A stretch of DNA of 64,000 bases from Flagellimonas maritima (lineage in GTDB: Bacteria; Bacteroidota; Bacteroidia; Flavobacteriales; Flavobacteriaceae): the NCBI RefSeq assembly GCF_003269425.1, contig NZ_CP030104.1:3708470-3772469 (forward strand). Direction: 5' to 3'. The translations under genes were made by a program, and so were the position numbers. Shown here piece after piece: positions 27,051 through 36,365 of the stretch (its first letter is position 1; every line of letters begins with the position of its first letter). The notes beneath the pieces are model-generated. The model saw only the letters and a list, made by a program, of their open reading frames with translations. It was not told the origin of the DNA and made no database searches.

Positions 27051-28286
27051 ATGGCCCGGATTGAACCCTTTAAGGCCATTCGGCCAGCAAAAGATAAAGT
27101 TTCTTTTGTGGCCTCTAGGTCCTATGAAGAATATTCCAAAAATGAGCTGAAGGCCGTTCTCAAGTATAATCCGTTTTCCTTTCTGCACATTATTAACCCA
27201 GGATTTAAATTTGAGAAGAACATTACAGGTGAAGAACGATTTAAATTGGTGCACAATCGCTATTTGGAATTCTTGGAGGACAATATCTTTACAAAGGATG
27301 AAGAAGGATGTTTTTACCTCTACCAAATAATCAAGCGAGATTTTAAGACATTGGGCTTTTTCTGTGCTTGTAGTATTTTGGATTATCAGAAAGACGTTAT
27401 CAAAAAACATGAGGACACCATACAGCGAAGGGAACAACTTTTTGCGAACTACTTGGATACGGTAGGTTTTAATGCGGAACCCGTGCTGATGACTTATGCA
27501 GATGATGAATCCATCAAGAATATTTTGAAAAATGAGGCTGAAAAAGAACCCGAGTATAATTTTACCACTAGGGATAAAGTAAATCACAAACTCTGGAAAA
27601 TAGCTTCCAAGGATATCATTGAAAAACTTAAAACGGCTTTTCATGACTTAGACGCACTTTACATTGCCGATGGTCACCACAGAAGTGCATCTTCCAATCT
27701 TCTGGCCGAAAAGATGAAGGACAAAAACAAATTACATACGGGCGATGAATCCTATAATTTCTTTATGACGTACCTGATTCCCGAATCCGAAATCAGGATT
27801 TATGAATTCAATAGGATGGTCAGGGACTTGAACGGTCTTACCACAAATGAGTTTTTGATTAAGTTGGATACTTATTTTAGAATTGAAAAAAAGAAAGACG
27901 GGTTGTACAGGCCTACCCAGAAACATCATTTTAGTATGTATCTGGATGGAGAGTTTTACTCACTTTATCTTAGAAAAACAGTTTATAAGTTCACAGATGC
28001 ATTGAGCGAACTGGACACCCAGATACTCTACAAAACTATTTTGGAACCTATTTTGGGGATTCATGATCTACGCAACGATAAACGAATTTCATACGGGTAT
28101 GGAAAACACAACATCATCAAAATGAAAGACAGTATCGATAATGGCGAATTTGAAGTCGGTTTTAGTTTGGTTCCCATTAATATAAATGAAATAAAGGCAA
28201 TTGCCGATGCAGGTCTGGTGATGCCGCCCAAAAGTACCTACATTGAGCCTAAATTACGAAGCGGTATGGCAATTTACGAGCTTTAA
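27051..28286 (+). CDS. DUF1015 family protein
   Basis: A 411-residue protein of the DUF1015 family, recognised by MARIEPFKAIRPAKDKV at the N-terminus, NPFSFLHIINP, and the highly conserved YIADGHHRSASS block (residues ~205-217). The family is cytoplasmic and has no settled biochemical role. In Bacteroidota it is often near serine/phosphoserine genes, but here it lies between a 3-hydroxyacyl-CoA dehydrogenase and yggS. It shows no membrane segments. Confidence 0.88.
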   Translation: MARIEPFKAIRPAKDKVSFVASRSYEEYSKNELKAVLKYNPFSFLHIINPGFKFEKNITGEERFKLVHNRYLEFLEDNIFTKDEEGCFYLYQIIKRDFKTLGFFCACSILDYQKDVIKKHEDTIQRREQLFANYLDTVGFNAEPVLMTYADDESIKNILKNEAEKEPEYNFTTRDKVNHKLWKIASKDIIEKLKTAFHDLDALYIADGHHRSASSNLLAEKMKDKNKLHTGDESYNFFMTYLIPESEIRIYEFNRMVRDLNGLTTNEFLIKLDTYFRIEKKKDGLYRPTQKHHFSMYLDGEFYSLYLRKTVYKFTDALSELDTQILYKTILEPILGIHDLRNDKRISYGYGKHNIIKMKDSIDNGEFEVGFSLVPININEIKAIADAGLVMPPKSTYIEPKLRSGMAIYEL

Positions 28287-28305
28287 TATTTTGAAAAACA
28301 ATTAC

Positions 28306-28965
28306 ATGTCGATTAAAAAAAACCTTCAGTCCATTAAAGAAACCCTTCCCGGGCATGTTGCCCTTGTTGCCGTTTCCAAAACAAAGCCTAACAAAGAACT
28401 GTTGGAAGCCTACCAAGCTGGGCAACGTGTTTTTGGCGAAAATAAAGTTCAGGAAATGACCCAAAAATGGGAAGAACTTCCAAAGGATATTGAATGGCAC
28501 ATGATCGGGCACGTACAAAGGAACAAGGTGAAATATATGGCGGAATATGTTTCTTTGGTCCACGGTGTCGATAGTTTTCGTTTGCTCAAAGAAATCAATA
28601 AGCAAGCAAAAAAAAGTGACAGGGTCATTTCTTGTTTGCTACAAGTACATATTGCAGAAGAAGATTCCAAATTTGGTTTGGATGAATCCGAATTAAAAGC
28701 CATTATCGATTCAGAAGATTTTAATTTGATGGAAAACATTAGAATTGTTGGACTTATGGGAATGGCGACCTTTACCGAAAATAAAGAACAGGTGAGAAAG
28801 GAATTTAGCCATTTAAAATCAATTTTTGATGAACTAAAAGAAAAATTGCCCAACATAACCACATTGTCCATGGGTATGAGCGGGGACTATACCATTGCCA
28901 TTGAAGAAGGCAGTAATATGGTGCGCATAGGAAGTAGTATCTTTGGGGCACGTAATTATTCTTAA
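28306..28965 (+). CDS. yggS: YggS family PLP homeostasis protein
   Basis: A 219-residue PLP-binding protein from ATG 28306. The PLP lysine is in VALVAVSKTKPN. Other signatures are FGENKVQE, WHMIGHVQRNKVKY and LSMGMSGDYTIAIEEGSNMVRIG. It buffers pyridoxal phosphate and has no catalytic substrate of its own. The frame is open from 28243, overlapping DUF1015, but the family N-terminus begins at the chosen Met. It lies inside the operon. Confidence 0.93.
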   Translation: MSIKKNLQSIKETLPGHVALVAVSKTKPNKELLEAYQAGQRVFGENKVQEMTQKWEELPKDIEWHMIGHVQRNKVKYMAEYVSLVHGVDSFRLLKEINKQAKKSDRVISCLLQVHIAEEDSKFGLDESELKAIIDSEDFNLMENIRIVGLMGMATFTENKEQVRKEFSHLKSIFDELKEKLPNITTLSMGMSGDYTIAIEEGSNMVRIGSSIFGARNYS

Positions 28966-28985
28966 TCAATTTTTCAGGAATTTTC

Positions 28986-30347
28986 ATGTACGCCATACTC
29001 GATATTGAAAGCACGGGAGGAAAATACAACGAGGAGGGTATTATGGAAATCGCCATCCATAGATTTGACGGACATAAAGTTGTGGATAAATTTATAGGCC
29101 TTATAAATCCTGAAAGGGAAATTCAACCCTTCGTTGTAAAACTCACAGGTATCAACAACAAAATGTTGCGCTCGGCACCTAAATTCCATGAAGTTGCAAA
29201 ACGCATTATTGAAATAACCGACGGAGCCGTTCTCGTGGCACATAACGCACAGTTTGATTATAGAATATTGCGAACCGAGTTTAGAAGGTTGGGATACGAT
29301 TTTCAGAGAAAAACGCTCTGCACCGTCGATCTTTCAAAAAAATTGCTTCCAGATGCAGAATCGCACAGCTTGGGGAAGCTCGTTCGCTCCTTGGGGATAC
29401 CGATGAGTGACCGACATAGGGCCAACGGAGATGCTATTGCTACATTAAAGCTCTTCAAATTATTGCTGAACAAGGATTCTGAAAAAACCATCATAAAAGA
29501 GGTAATCAGAGAAGAAGCACACGGGGAGCTTTCCCCTACCCAACTCGATATAATTTTTGATCTCCCTTCGGAAACAGGTGTCTATTATATGCACGATAAG
29601 GATGGGGAGATTATTTTTTTGGGGAAAACAAAAAACATTAAAAAAAGAGTAAACCAGCATTTCACAAACGTTGGACAACTTGCTAGAAAGCTTCAAAAAG
29701 AAACCAAAAAAGTAACTTTTGAAAAAACTGGAAGCGAATTGGTAGCAGTTCTAAAGGAATATCAAGAAATACGGAAAAACAACCCTAAGCATAACACCAT
29801 CACAAACAAAAAGCTTTTCTCCCACGTGCTTAATTTTTCAAAGAACGGAACAGATCAAATTATTTTGGATGTTGAAAAAGCAAAATTTAAAAAGAACCTA
29901 AAAATCGGGTTTAATGGTGTACCATCAACTAAAAAATTTCTCAAAAAAATTAGTGAAGAATTCAAGATACACCCAAAATCATTGGGATTGGATGTTTTGG
30001 AAGAGCCCTTAGTAAATGGTGAATTTAAAGAGTATGTGGTTGCCGAACATACAAAAGAATACAATGAAAGAATTACCTCTGTTCTTAAAAAATATAGCTT
30101 GACCAATAAAAATATGGCACTACTGGATAAGGGCAGGGAAATTGGGGAGCAAAGTTTTATACTCATCAAAGATGGCAATTTAAAAGGCTATGGTTATGTA
30201 GAGCTTAACCATCAAATAAATAATATTCATATCTTGGAATCGATAATTACTCCGATGTCCAGTGATGAAAACACAATTTTTATAATTGAATCGTATTTAA
30301 GAAAAAATAATAGGCTTAAAGTTTTGGAGTTAACGCCCACCCTTTGA
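28986..30347 (+). CDS. DEDDh exonuclease fused to GIY-YIG nuclease domain
   Basis: A 453-residue fusion. Residues ~1-165 are a DnaQ-like 3'-5' exonuclease with ExoI DIESTGG, ExoII HNAQFDYRI and ExoIII HRANGDA (DEDDh set complete). Residues ~195-275 are a GIY-YIG domain like the UvrC N-terminus and Cho (GVYYMHDKDGEIIFLGKTKN, KRVNQHF). The rest resembles the region after GIY-YIG in such fusions and contains no UvrC endonuclease or HhH part. A role in DNA repair with incision plus trimming is inferred. The channel gene starts at a TTG that overlaps its stop. Confidence 0.9.
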   Translation: MYAILDIESTGGKYNEEGIMEIAIHRFDGHKVVDKFIGLINPEREIQPFVVKLTGINNKMLRSAPKFHEVAKRIIEITDGAVLVAHNAQFDYRILRTEFRRLGYDFQRKTLCTVDLSKKLLPDAESHSLGKLVRSLGIPMSDRHRANGDAIATLKLFKLLLNKDSEKTIIKEVIREEAHGELSPTQLDIIFDLPSETGVYYMHDKDGEIIFLGKTKNIKKRVNQHFTNVGQLARKLQKETKKVTFEKTGSELVAVLKEYQEIRKNNPKHNTITNKKLFSHVLNFSKNGTDQIILDVEKAKFKKNLKIGFNGVPSTKKFLKKISEEFKIHPKSLGLDVLEEPLVNGEFKEYVVAEHTKEYNERITSVLKKYSLTNKNMALLDKGREIGEQSFILIKDGNLKGYGYVELNHQINNIHILESIITPMSSDENTIFIIESYLRKNNRLKVLELTPTL

Positions 30348-31183
30348 AAGAATATAAAATACATTCTGGCTGGCAGAACACGCTTCATGAGGTTATCTAC
30401 GAAGCGGATACCCCTATGGGCAAGATTTTTGACCTTCTACTTTTTGTCCTTATTATACTGAGCGTGATTCTGGTAATGCTCGAAAGTGTGGATGAAATCG
30501 ATGAAAATTACCATAGGCCCCTTTTGGTGATGGAATGGATAATTACAGGTTTTTTTACTTTGGAGTACATAGCGCGTATCATTAGTATTAAAAAACCATG
30601 GAAGTATATTTTCAGTTTCTATGGGGTTATTGATTTTATATCCACCATTCCGTTATACCTTTCCTATATTTTAGCAGGTTCGCAGGTTTTGATAGCCGTT
30701 AGGGCCTTTAGACTCCTTCGGATTTTTAGAATACTGAAGCTTGTAAAATTTATGGGCGAGGCCTCCCAGTTAAAATCGGCATTAAAAGCCAGTAGAACCA
30801 AAATTGCGGTCTTTATTTATGTAGTGCTTATACTTTCCGTAATTATGGGCACCATTATGTATTTGATAGAAAGTGACGAAGCTGGGTTCACCAGCATTCC
30901 CAGAAGTATCTATTGGACAATCGTTACGCTTACTACCGTTGGGTACGGTGATATTGCACCTGAGACCAATTTTGGGCAGTTCCTTGCCACGGTCATTATG
31001 ATTTTGGGGTATGGAATCATTGCGGTACCAACGGGAATAGTTACGGTCGAGTTTTCAAAACATGGAAAAGAAAAGGCAGGTACAAATGTAGTACACACCA
31101 ACACTCAAGCTTGTCCTAGCTGTACGGCTGAAAAGCATCGTGATGATGCAAAACATTGTTATAATTGTGGAGAGCTGCTATGA
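30344..31183 (+). CDS. Voltage-sensor type potassium channel with C-terminal zinc ribbon
   Basis: A 279-residue six-helix ion transporter. S4 is charged (RAFRLLRIFRILKLVKF), and the pore filter is TLTTVGYGD, the K+ signature, flanked by S5 and S6. After S6 a short cytoplasmic tail ends in two CxxC pairs (CPSCTAEKHRDDAKHCYNCG), a zinc ribbon. The TTG start at 30344 overlaps the preceding TGA, so translation is coupled. Tetrameric K+ channels of this size resemble KvAP/Kch. The zinc ribbon could act as a regulatory or assembly domain. Confidence 0.88.
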   Translation: MKEYKIHSGWQNTLHEVIYEADTPMGKIFDLLLFVLIILSVILVMLESVDEIDENYHRPLLVMEWIITGFFTLEYIARIISIKKPWKYIFSFYGVIDFISTIPLYLSYILAGSQVLIAVRAFRLLRIFRILKLVKFMGEASQLKSALKASRTKIAVFIYVVLILSVIMGTIMYLIESDEAGFTSIPRSIYWTIVTLTTVGYGDIAPETNFGQFLATVIMILGYGIIAVPTGIVTVEFSKHGKEKAGTNVVHTNTQACPSCTAEKHRDDAKHCYNCGELL

Positions 31184-32103
31184 ATGCCAAAACATTGATA
31201 GCGGTGGTTGGTCCTACCGCAATCGGCAAAACGAAATTGGCCATTGCCATTGCGTCGCATTTTGATACTGAAATTATTTCGGCGGATTCCCGTCAGTTTT
31301 TTAAAGAAATGAACATCGGTACCGCTGTACCTTCCGCCAAAGAACTACAATCCGTTCCCCATCATTTTATTCAACAAAAAAGTATTATTGAATCCTATTC
31401 CGTTGGGGATTTTGAAAGAAATGCCGTTGAATTGCTTTGCAGACTTTTTAAAGAAAAAGATATTGTCGTGATGGCAGGAGGCAGTGGTCTTTATGTTGAT
31501 GCCGTAATAAATGGTCTGGATGAGTTTCCAGAAGTAAATCCTAAACTAAGAGAATTACTAACCCATAAACTGAAAACGGAAGGAATGCCAAGTTTACAAA
31601 AGGAGTTGCTTAAACGTGACCCCGAGTATTACAAACAAGTAGATATTGATAATCCACATCGCGTAATACGCGCACTGGAAGTCTGTATGACCGCTAATAA
31701 GCCTTATTCTTCATTTTTGAATCAAAAAAAGGAACAGAGGAATTTCAATTCAGTTTATGTTGGAATCAATGCGGATAGAACAACAATTTACGAACGAATC
31801 AACCGTCGTGTAGATTTAATGATGGAAGCAGGGCTTTTAAAAGAAGTTGAAAGTTTATATGGACACAAAAACCGTAATGCATTACAAACTGTTGGCTATA
31901 AAGAACTTTTTGAGTATCTGGATGGTAAAACAACATTGGATTTTGCCGTATCGGAAATTAAAAAAAATACCAGACGCTTTGCAAAAAGACAATTGACTTG
32001 GTTGAAAAAAAATAAAAATATCCTTTGGGTGAATCATGATGAAAAACCAAAAAGCATCATCTCAAAAATAAACGAACAACTTAATACATTGCCAAATGCT
32101 TAA
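31180..32103 (+). CDS. miaA: tRNA dimethylallyltransferase MiaA
   Basis: A 307-residue enzyme that adds the dimethylallyl group to A37 of tRNAs reading UNN codons. It has the P-loop VVGPTAIGKTKLA, the DMAPP-site SADSRQFFKEMNIGTA, GGSGLYVDAV, and the C-terminal TRRFAKRQLTWL. Translation starts at ATG 31180, overlapping the channel gene stop (ATGA). It ends 8 bases into the gluconokinase gene. Confidence 0.95.
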   Translation: MNAKTLIAVVGPTAIGKTKLAIAIASHFDTEIISADSRQFFKEMNIGTAVPSAKELQSVPHHFIQQKSIIESYSVGDFERNAVELLCRLFKEKDIVVMAGGSGLYVDAVINGLDEFPEVNPKLRELLTHKLKTEGMPSLQKELLKRDPEYYKQVDIDNPHRVIRALEVCMTANKPYSSFLNQKKEQRNFNSVYVGINADRTTIYERINRRVDLMMEAGLLKEVESLYGHKNRNALQTVGYKELFEYLDGKTTLDFAVSEIKKNTRRFAKRQLTWLKKNKNILWVNHDEKPKSIISKINEQLNTLPNA

Positions 32104-32611
32104 TACGTCCAAAGTATTTGTTGTAATGGGAATAAGCGGCACAGGAAAATCTACTGTTGGAAAAATGCTCGCCAAAAAACTCAAAATCAATTTTTATGAC
32201 GGTGATGATTTTCATCCAAAGGAAAACATCCAAAAAATGAGTACAGGTAAAGCCCTGAATGATGAAGATCGCCATGGATGGCTAGTTGAATTGAATACTT
32301 TGGCAAAAAAACAAAAATTTATGGGTGCGGTCATAGCCTGTTCCGCATTAAAGCAAAAATATAGGGACACGTTGGCTCAAGATATGGGAACTGATTTGAT
32401 TTTTGTCCATCTTGAAGGATCTTTTGAGTTGGTAAAATCGAGATTGGAAAATAGAAAGGGACATTTTATGCCCGTAAAACTTTTACAGTCCCAATTTGAT
32501 TCTCTTGAACCTCCCAAAGATGCAATTACAGTTTCCGTTGCCGAGAATCCTGATAAGATACTTAAAGCTATTTTAAAAAAACTGTCTATAAGTGATAAAC
32601 AATCTGGATAA
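32096..32611 (+). CDS. gntK: Gluconokinase, GntK type
   Basis: A 171-residue kinase of the shikimate-kinase-like gluconokinase family. It has the P-loop VMGISGTGKSTVG, YDGDDFHPKENIQKMSTG, the DRHGWL helix, CSALKQKYRD, and the lid GHFMPVKLLQSQFDSLE. It phosphorylates D-gluconate to 6-phosphogluconate. It overlaps miaA by 8 bases and ends the operon. A gluconate permease lies 2.3 kb downstream, separated by the M13 peptidase gene. Confidence 0.93.
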   Translation: MLNTSKVFVVMGISGTGKSTVGKMLAKKLKINFYDGDDFHPKENIQKMSTGKALNDEDRHGWLVELNTLAKKQKFMGAVIACSALKQKYRDTLAQDMGTDLIFVHLEGSFELVKSRLENRKGHFMPVKLLQSQFDSLEPPKDAITVSVAENPDKILKAILKKLSISDKQSG

Positions 32612-32675
32612 ATCTTCCATCGAACCAATTCTTAAAACGTATATTTTTTTTCTAACAGTATGCGTAACAAATTAT

Positions 32676-32683
32676 TACATTTG
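32676..32683 (+). promoter_or_regulatory. -7 promoter box for the M13 peptidase gene (TACATTTG)
   Basis: A TAnnTTTG match 42 bases before ATG 32726. No TTG occurs at the usual distance, but CTAAC (32652) and GTAAC (32664) repeat 12 bases apart just upstream, reminiscent of the TTAAC repeats elsewhere in the window. Confidence 0.5.
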
Positions 32684-32725
32684 ACGACTAACTTCCGACT
32701 AATTGAAACTTAAAAACTATCTAAA

Positions 32726-34774
32726 ATGAAAAAAGTATTTTTTGTGGCTTTGTCCATTATTGCCTTTTCCAGTTGTAAGGAAAAAAAGGAACCAACCGCC
32801 GAGGTTGAAAAAATACCAGGTATCGTGTTGGAAAATATGGATACCATAGTCAATCCAAAGGATGACTTTTACAATTACGTAAATGGTAATTGGATGAAAA
32901 ACACAGAAATTCCTGAAGATCGTACTAGATGGGGCGGTTTTTCCGTGCTAAGAAAATCGACCGACGCAGATGTACTGGAAATTATAGCAGATGCTAAAAA
33001 AAATGGAAAGTATGATGCTGACACCGATCAGGCAAAAGCACTTGCCATCTATGATACAAAATTGGATACCGTAGCAAGGGACAAAGCAGGTATTTCGCCA
33101 TTGCAACCTGCTCTTGATGCTATTGAAGGTATTGAGAACCTATCCGATCTTCGAACAGTTTTGGCCACTAACCTTTCGGTGTCATCTCCATTTTTAAGTA
33201 TAGGTGTACAAGCTGATTTGAACAATAGTGCAATGAATGCCGTTTATATGGGACCCTCGGGACTTGGACTTCCTGATCGTGATTATTATCTGGATGAAGA
33301 TGAAAAATCTATAGAAATCCGTGAGGAATACAAAAAACACATTACGCGCATGCTTCAAATGTTGGGCGATAGTGAGGAAGATGCATCGGTTGCGGCCGAG
33401 AAAATATTGGAATTGGAAACAAAGCTTGCAGAACCGAGATTGAATAAAGTTGAGCGTAGGGATGCTCGAAACCTGAACAATCCAAAAACTATCGCTGAAG
33501 CCGATGCAATGTTGAGCAGTATAGACTTGAACAAAATGTTGGAAGAATTGGGGGCTACTAAAAAATTCGATACCCTGATTGTTACCCAGCTTGAATATGG
33601 CAAATATTTAGATGAATTTTTGAAAAATACATCGATAGAGGATATTAAAACACTTATTCGTTGGGATACCTTCAACAACGCTGCAGGAAGATTAACAACC
33701 GATATTGAAACAGCAAACTGGGAGTTCTACAGCAAATTTCTAAGAGGTGCAGAAAAACAGCGCCCAGCAGATGAACGTGCCTTAGCGGCTGTAAACAGAA
33801 ATGTTGGTGAAGCATTGGGTCAATTGTATGTAGATGCTAAGTTTCCGCCAGAAGCCAAAGCCAAAGCGGAGAAAATGATAGCCAATATTATTGATGCATA
33901 TAAAGAACGTATCAAAAAACTGGATTGGATGGGCGATACCACCAAAATCAAAGCAATAGAAAAGCTTGATAAGTTCACTGTAAAAATTGCGTATCCAAAT
34001 GATTGGGAAGATTACTCCGATATGGCAGTTTCTGCGGATAATAGCTATTTTGACAACATGGTGGCAGTAGACAAATGGCAGCGAGATGATAATTTTGCGG
34101 ATATTGGAGAACCGGTCGATAAATCTAAATGGGGAATGTCTCCGCAAACAGTGAATGCATATTTTAATCCCTTGAACAACGAAATAGTATTTCCTGCAGC
34201 AATTTTACAGCCACCATTCTACAATTACACTGCAGACGAAGCTGTTAACTACGGTGGTATCGGTGCCGTAATAGGTCATGAAATTTCACATGCCTTTGAC
34301 GATAGTGGCTCACGTTTTGATTCGGACGGTAATTTAAAAAATTGGTGGACCGATGAAGATTTAGAAGCTTTTACGGAAAGGGGCAATGCACTTGCAGCAC
34401 AATATGACAGTGTACAGGTTTTACCGGAAGTGTATGTTAATGGAAAATTCACCTTAGGTGAAAATATTGGTGATCTAGGCGGTGTTCTGGGAGCTTATGA
34501 CGGTTTGCAAAAACACTTGGCAGAAAACGGAAGGCCGGAAAATATAGATGGTTTTACCCCGGAAGAACGTTTCTTTATGTCTTGGGCTACTGTTTGGAGA
34601 ACTAAAATAAGGGATGAAGCACTACAGACACAGATTAAGACTGACCCACATTCTCCAGGTCACGTAAGAGCTATTCAGCCTCTATTGAATATTCAAGAAT
34701 TCTATGATACTTTCGATATAAAAGAGGGTGACAAAATGTATTTACCACCAGAAGAACGGGTACAGATTTGGTAA
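32726..34774 (+). CDS. pepO: M13 family metallopeptidase (PepO/neprilysin-like), lipoprotein
   Basis: A 682-residue zinc endopeptidase. It has a lipoprotein signal with Cys near residue 17 (FSSCKEKKE). The N-terminal M13 domain begins DFYNYVNGNWMKN. The catalytic domain carries NAYFNPLNNEIVFPA, the zinc motif HEISHAFDD (His518, Glu519, His522) and the third ligand Glu579 in GENIGDLGG, and ends FDIKEGDKMYLPPEERVQIW. The family cleaves short peptides outside the cytoplasm. It has its own promoter and terminator, so despite lying between gntK and gntP it appears to be independent. Confidence 0.95.
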   Translation: MKKVFFVALSIIAFSSCKEKKEPTAEVEKIPGIVLENMDTIVNPKDDFYNYVNGNWMKNTEIPEDRTRWGGFSVLRKSTDADVLEIIADAKKNGKYDADTDQAKALAIYDTKLDTVARDKAGISPLQPALDAIEGIENLSDLRTVLATNLSVSSPFLSIGVQADLNNSAMNAVYMGPSGLGLPDRDYYLDEDEKSIEIREEYKKHITRMLQMLGDSEEDASVAAEKILELETKLAEPRLNKVERRDARNLNNPKTIAEADAMLSSIDLNKMLEELGATKKFDTLIVTQLEYGKYLDEFLKNTSIEDIKTLIRWDTFNNAAGRLTTDIETANWEFYSKFLRGAEKQRPADERALAAVNRNVGEALGQLYVDAKFPPEAKAKAEKMIANIIDAYKERIKKLDWMGDTTKIKAIEKLDKFTVKIAYPNDWEDYSDMAVSADNSYFDNMVAVDKWQRDDNFADIGEPVDKSKWGMSPQTVNAYFNPLNNEIVFPAAILQPPFYNYTADEAVNYGGIGAVIGHEISHAFDDSGSRFDSDGNLKNWWTDEDLEAFTERGNALAAQYDSVQVLPEVYVNGKFTLGENIGDLGGVLGAYDGLQKHLAENGRPENIDGFTPEERFFMSWATVWRTKIRDEALQTQIKTDPHSPGHVRAIQPLLNIQEFYDTFDIKEGDKMYLPPEERVQIW

Positions 34775-34792
34775 TCATTTTTATAAAATTTT

Positions 34793-34821
34793 AAAAGAGC
34801 ACTTCGTTTGAGTGCTCTTTT
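34793..34821 (+). terminator. Terminator after the M13 peptidase gene
   Basis: AAAAGAGCACT pairs with AGTGCTCTTTT across a 7-base loop, followed by T. It separates the peptidase from the permease gene. Confidence 0.9.
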
Positions 34822-34881
34822 TTTTGGCCAATAATTCAAAAAAGGCGAGCAACCACTGAAAAATGTATCTATAAATTATTT

Positions 34882-34889
34882 TATATTTG
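34882..34889 (+). promoter_or_regulatory. -7 promoter box for gntP (TATATTTG)
   Basis: TATATTTG fits TAnnTTTG, 36 bases before ATG 34926. A -33 TTG is not seen at the usual spacing. Confidence 0.5.
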
Positions 34890-34925
34890 ATTTTGTTCGA
34901 AAAATAAACGATTCCAACCTTCTTA

Positions 34926-36263
34926 ATGATAGCAACGAACTTACTTTTAGCCGTTATTGCAGGAATCGCCATACTCCTTTTTCTCATTTTAAGACTGAAA
35001 GTAAACGCTTTCATAGCTTTACTCATTGGGAGTATAACAGTCGGTCTGATTGCCGGTCTTGATGCAAAGGAAATTATTAAGACCATTCAGGACGGTATGG
35101 GCAACACCTTGGGTTTTGTGGCAACCGTTGTAGGTCTTGGTGCTATGTTTGGGGGAATTTTAGAAGCTTCAGGCGGAGCAAAAACGATCGCAGATTTTAT
35201 GATTTCCAAATTTGGATTGAAAAAAGCACCTTCCGCTATGGTTATTTCAGGGTTTTTAATTGCCATACCCGTTTTTTTTGATGTTGCTTTTATTATTTTG
35301 GTTCCAATGATTTATGCGTTGCAGCGTAAAACTGGAAAATCGTTACTGCTTTACGCCATACCTCTTTTGGCCGGTCTGGCCATAACCCATGCCTTTATAC
35401 CACCCACACCGGGTCCAATTGCCGTTGCGGATATTATAGGTGCAGATTTGGGATGGGTAATTCTAGTAGGATTTTTGGCAGGAATACCAACCGCTCTAAT
35501 TGCAGGCTTGTTGTTTGGACGTTTTATATCAAAGAAAATATTTGTGAAAGCTCCAAAAAAAATGGAAAACAAAGAACTGCTTACGCTTCCACCTATTGGG
35601 TTGACCCTTCTCATCATTGCTTTTCCCATCGTTTTGATTTTATTGAATACCGTTGTTGCAACTGGCGCAATGGGCATAACGAACAAGACAATCCTTGAAA
35701 CCATTGCCTTGATTGGGCATCCGTTTACGGCTTTGATTATCGCAAATCTTTTGGCTTGGTACTTTTTTGGAATAAGAAGAGGGTTTACGAAACAACAACT
35801 TTTTGATATCTCTGCCAAATCATTGGCACCTGCAGGTACCGTTATTTTGCTCACCGGTGCCGGAGGTGTTTTTAAGCAAGTATTGACCAATACGGGAGCG
35901 GGCGAATTATTGGCAAAGGCATTGGGAGACGCAGGTTTCCCCGTCTTAGCGTTTGCGTTTGTTAGCGCAGCTATAGTGAGAATAATACAAGGGTCTTCCA
36001 CGGTGGCAATGATTACCGCAGCGGGCTTGGTTTCACCGTTATTGGTAAATTCCAATTTGAGTCCCGTGGAGCTTGCCTGTATGGTCATTGCCATAGCATC
36101 GGGATCCAGTATTTTTTCCCATGTAAATGATAGTGGCTTTTGGTTGGTAGGTCAATATTTGGGTATTACCGAAAAGCAAACTTTTCGATCTTGGACCATA
36201 ATGACAACAATTTTGGCTTTTGTAGGGATAATCACGGTATCGGTACTATACATTTTGGTGTAA
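34926..36263 (+). CDS. gntP: Gluconate:H+ symporter, GntP family
   Basis: A 445-residue inner-membrane carrier with ~12 hydrophobic segments. GntP-family marks include the re-entrant region IPVFFDVAFIILVPM, HAFIPPTPGPIAVADIIGADLG, TGAGGVFKQVL and IQGSSTVAMITAAGLVSPL. Together with gntK (32096) it would take up and phosphorylate gluconate, feeding the pentose phosphate or Entner-Doudoroff route. It is transcribed alone from the -7 box at 34882. Confidence 0.93.
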   Translation: MIATNLLLAVIAGIAILLFLILRLKVNAFIALLIGSITVGLIAGLDAKEIIKTIQDGMGNTLGFVATVVGLGAMFGGILEASGGAKTIADFMISKFGLKKAPSAMVISGFLIAIPVFFDVAFIILVPMIYALQRKTGKSLLLYAIPLLAGLAITHAFIPPTPGPIAVADIIGADLGWVILVGFLAGIPTALIAGLLFGRFISKKIFVKAPKKMENKELLTLPPIGLTLLIIAFPIVLILLNTVVATGAMGITNKTILETIALIGHPFTALIIANLLAWYFFGIRRGFTKQQLFDISAKSLAPAGTVILLTGAGGVFKQVLTNTGAGELLAKALGDAGFPVLAFAFVSAAIVRIIQGSSTVAMITAAGLVSPLLVNSNLSPVELACMVIAIASGSSIFSHVNDSGFWLVGQYLGITEKQTFRSWTIMTTILAFVGIITVSVLYILV

Positions 36264-36270
36264 AAGAGAA

Positions 36271-36331
36271 GCTGTTTAAAAAATAGCTATAAGTCATACT
36301 GATATTGAATGACCAAAGATTTTTAAACAGC
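36271..36331. terminator. Long inverted repeat between gntP and rprY
   Basis: GCTGTTTAAAAA (36271-36282) and TTTTTAAACAGC (36320-36331) are a perfect 12-bp inverted repeat with a 37-base loop, flanked by GAG/CTC. It is probably the shared end of two convergent transcripts, although the loop is long for a classical terminator. Confidence 0.55.
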
Positions 36332-36365
36332 CTCTTGATTCAAATTAATACTGTTATTGGAAATC

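Noticed and set aside
35351..36094. 247-codon open frame antisense to gntP, and 206 codons at 27024-27644 antisense to DUF1015
   Set aside because: Both lie entirely opposite well-recognised family proteins and show no family pattern; they are shadows.
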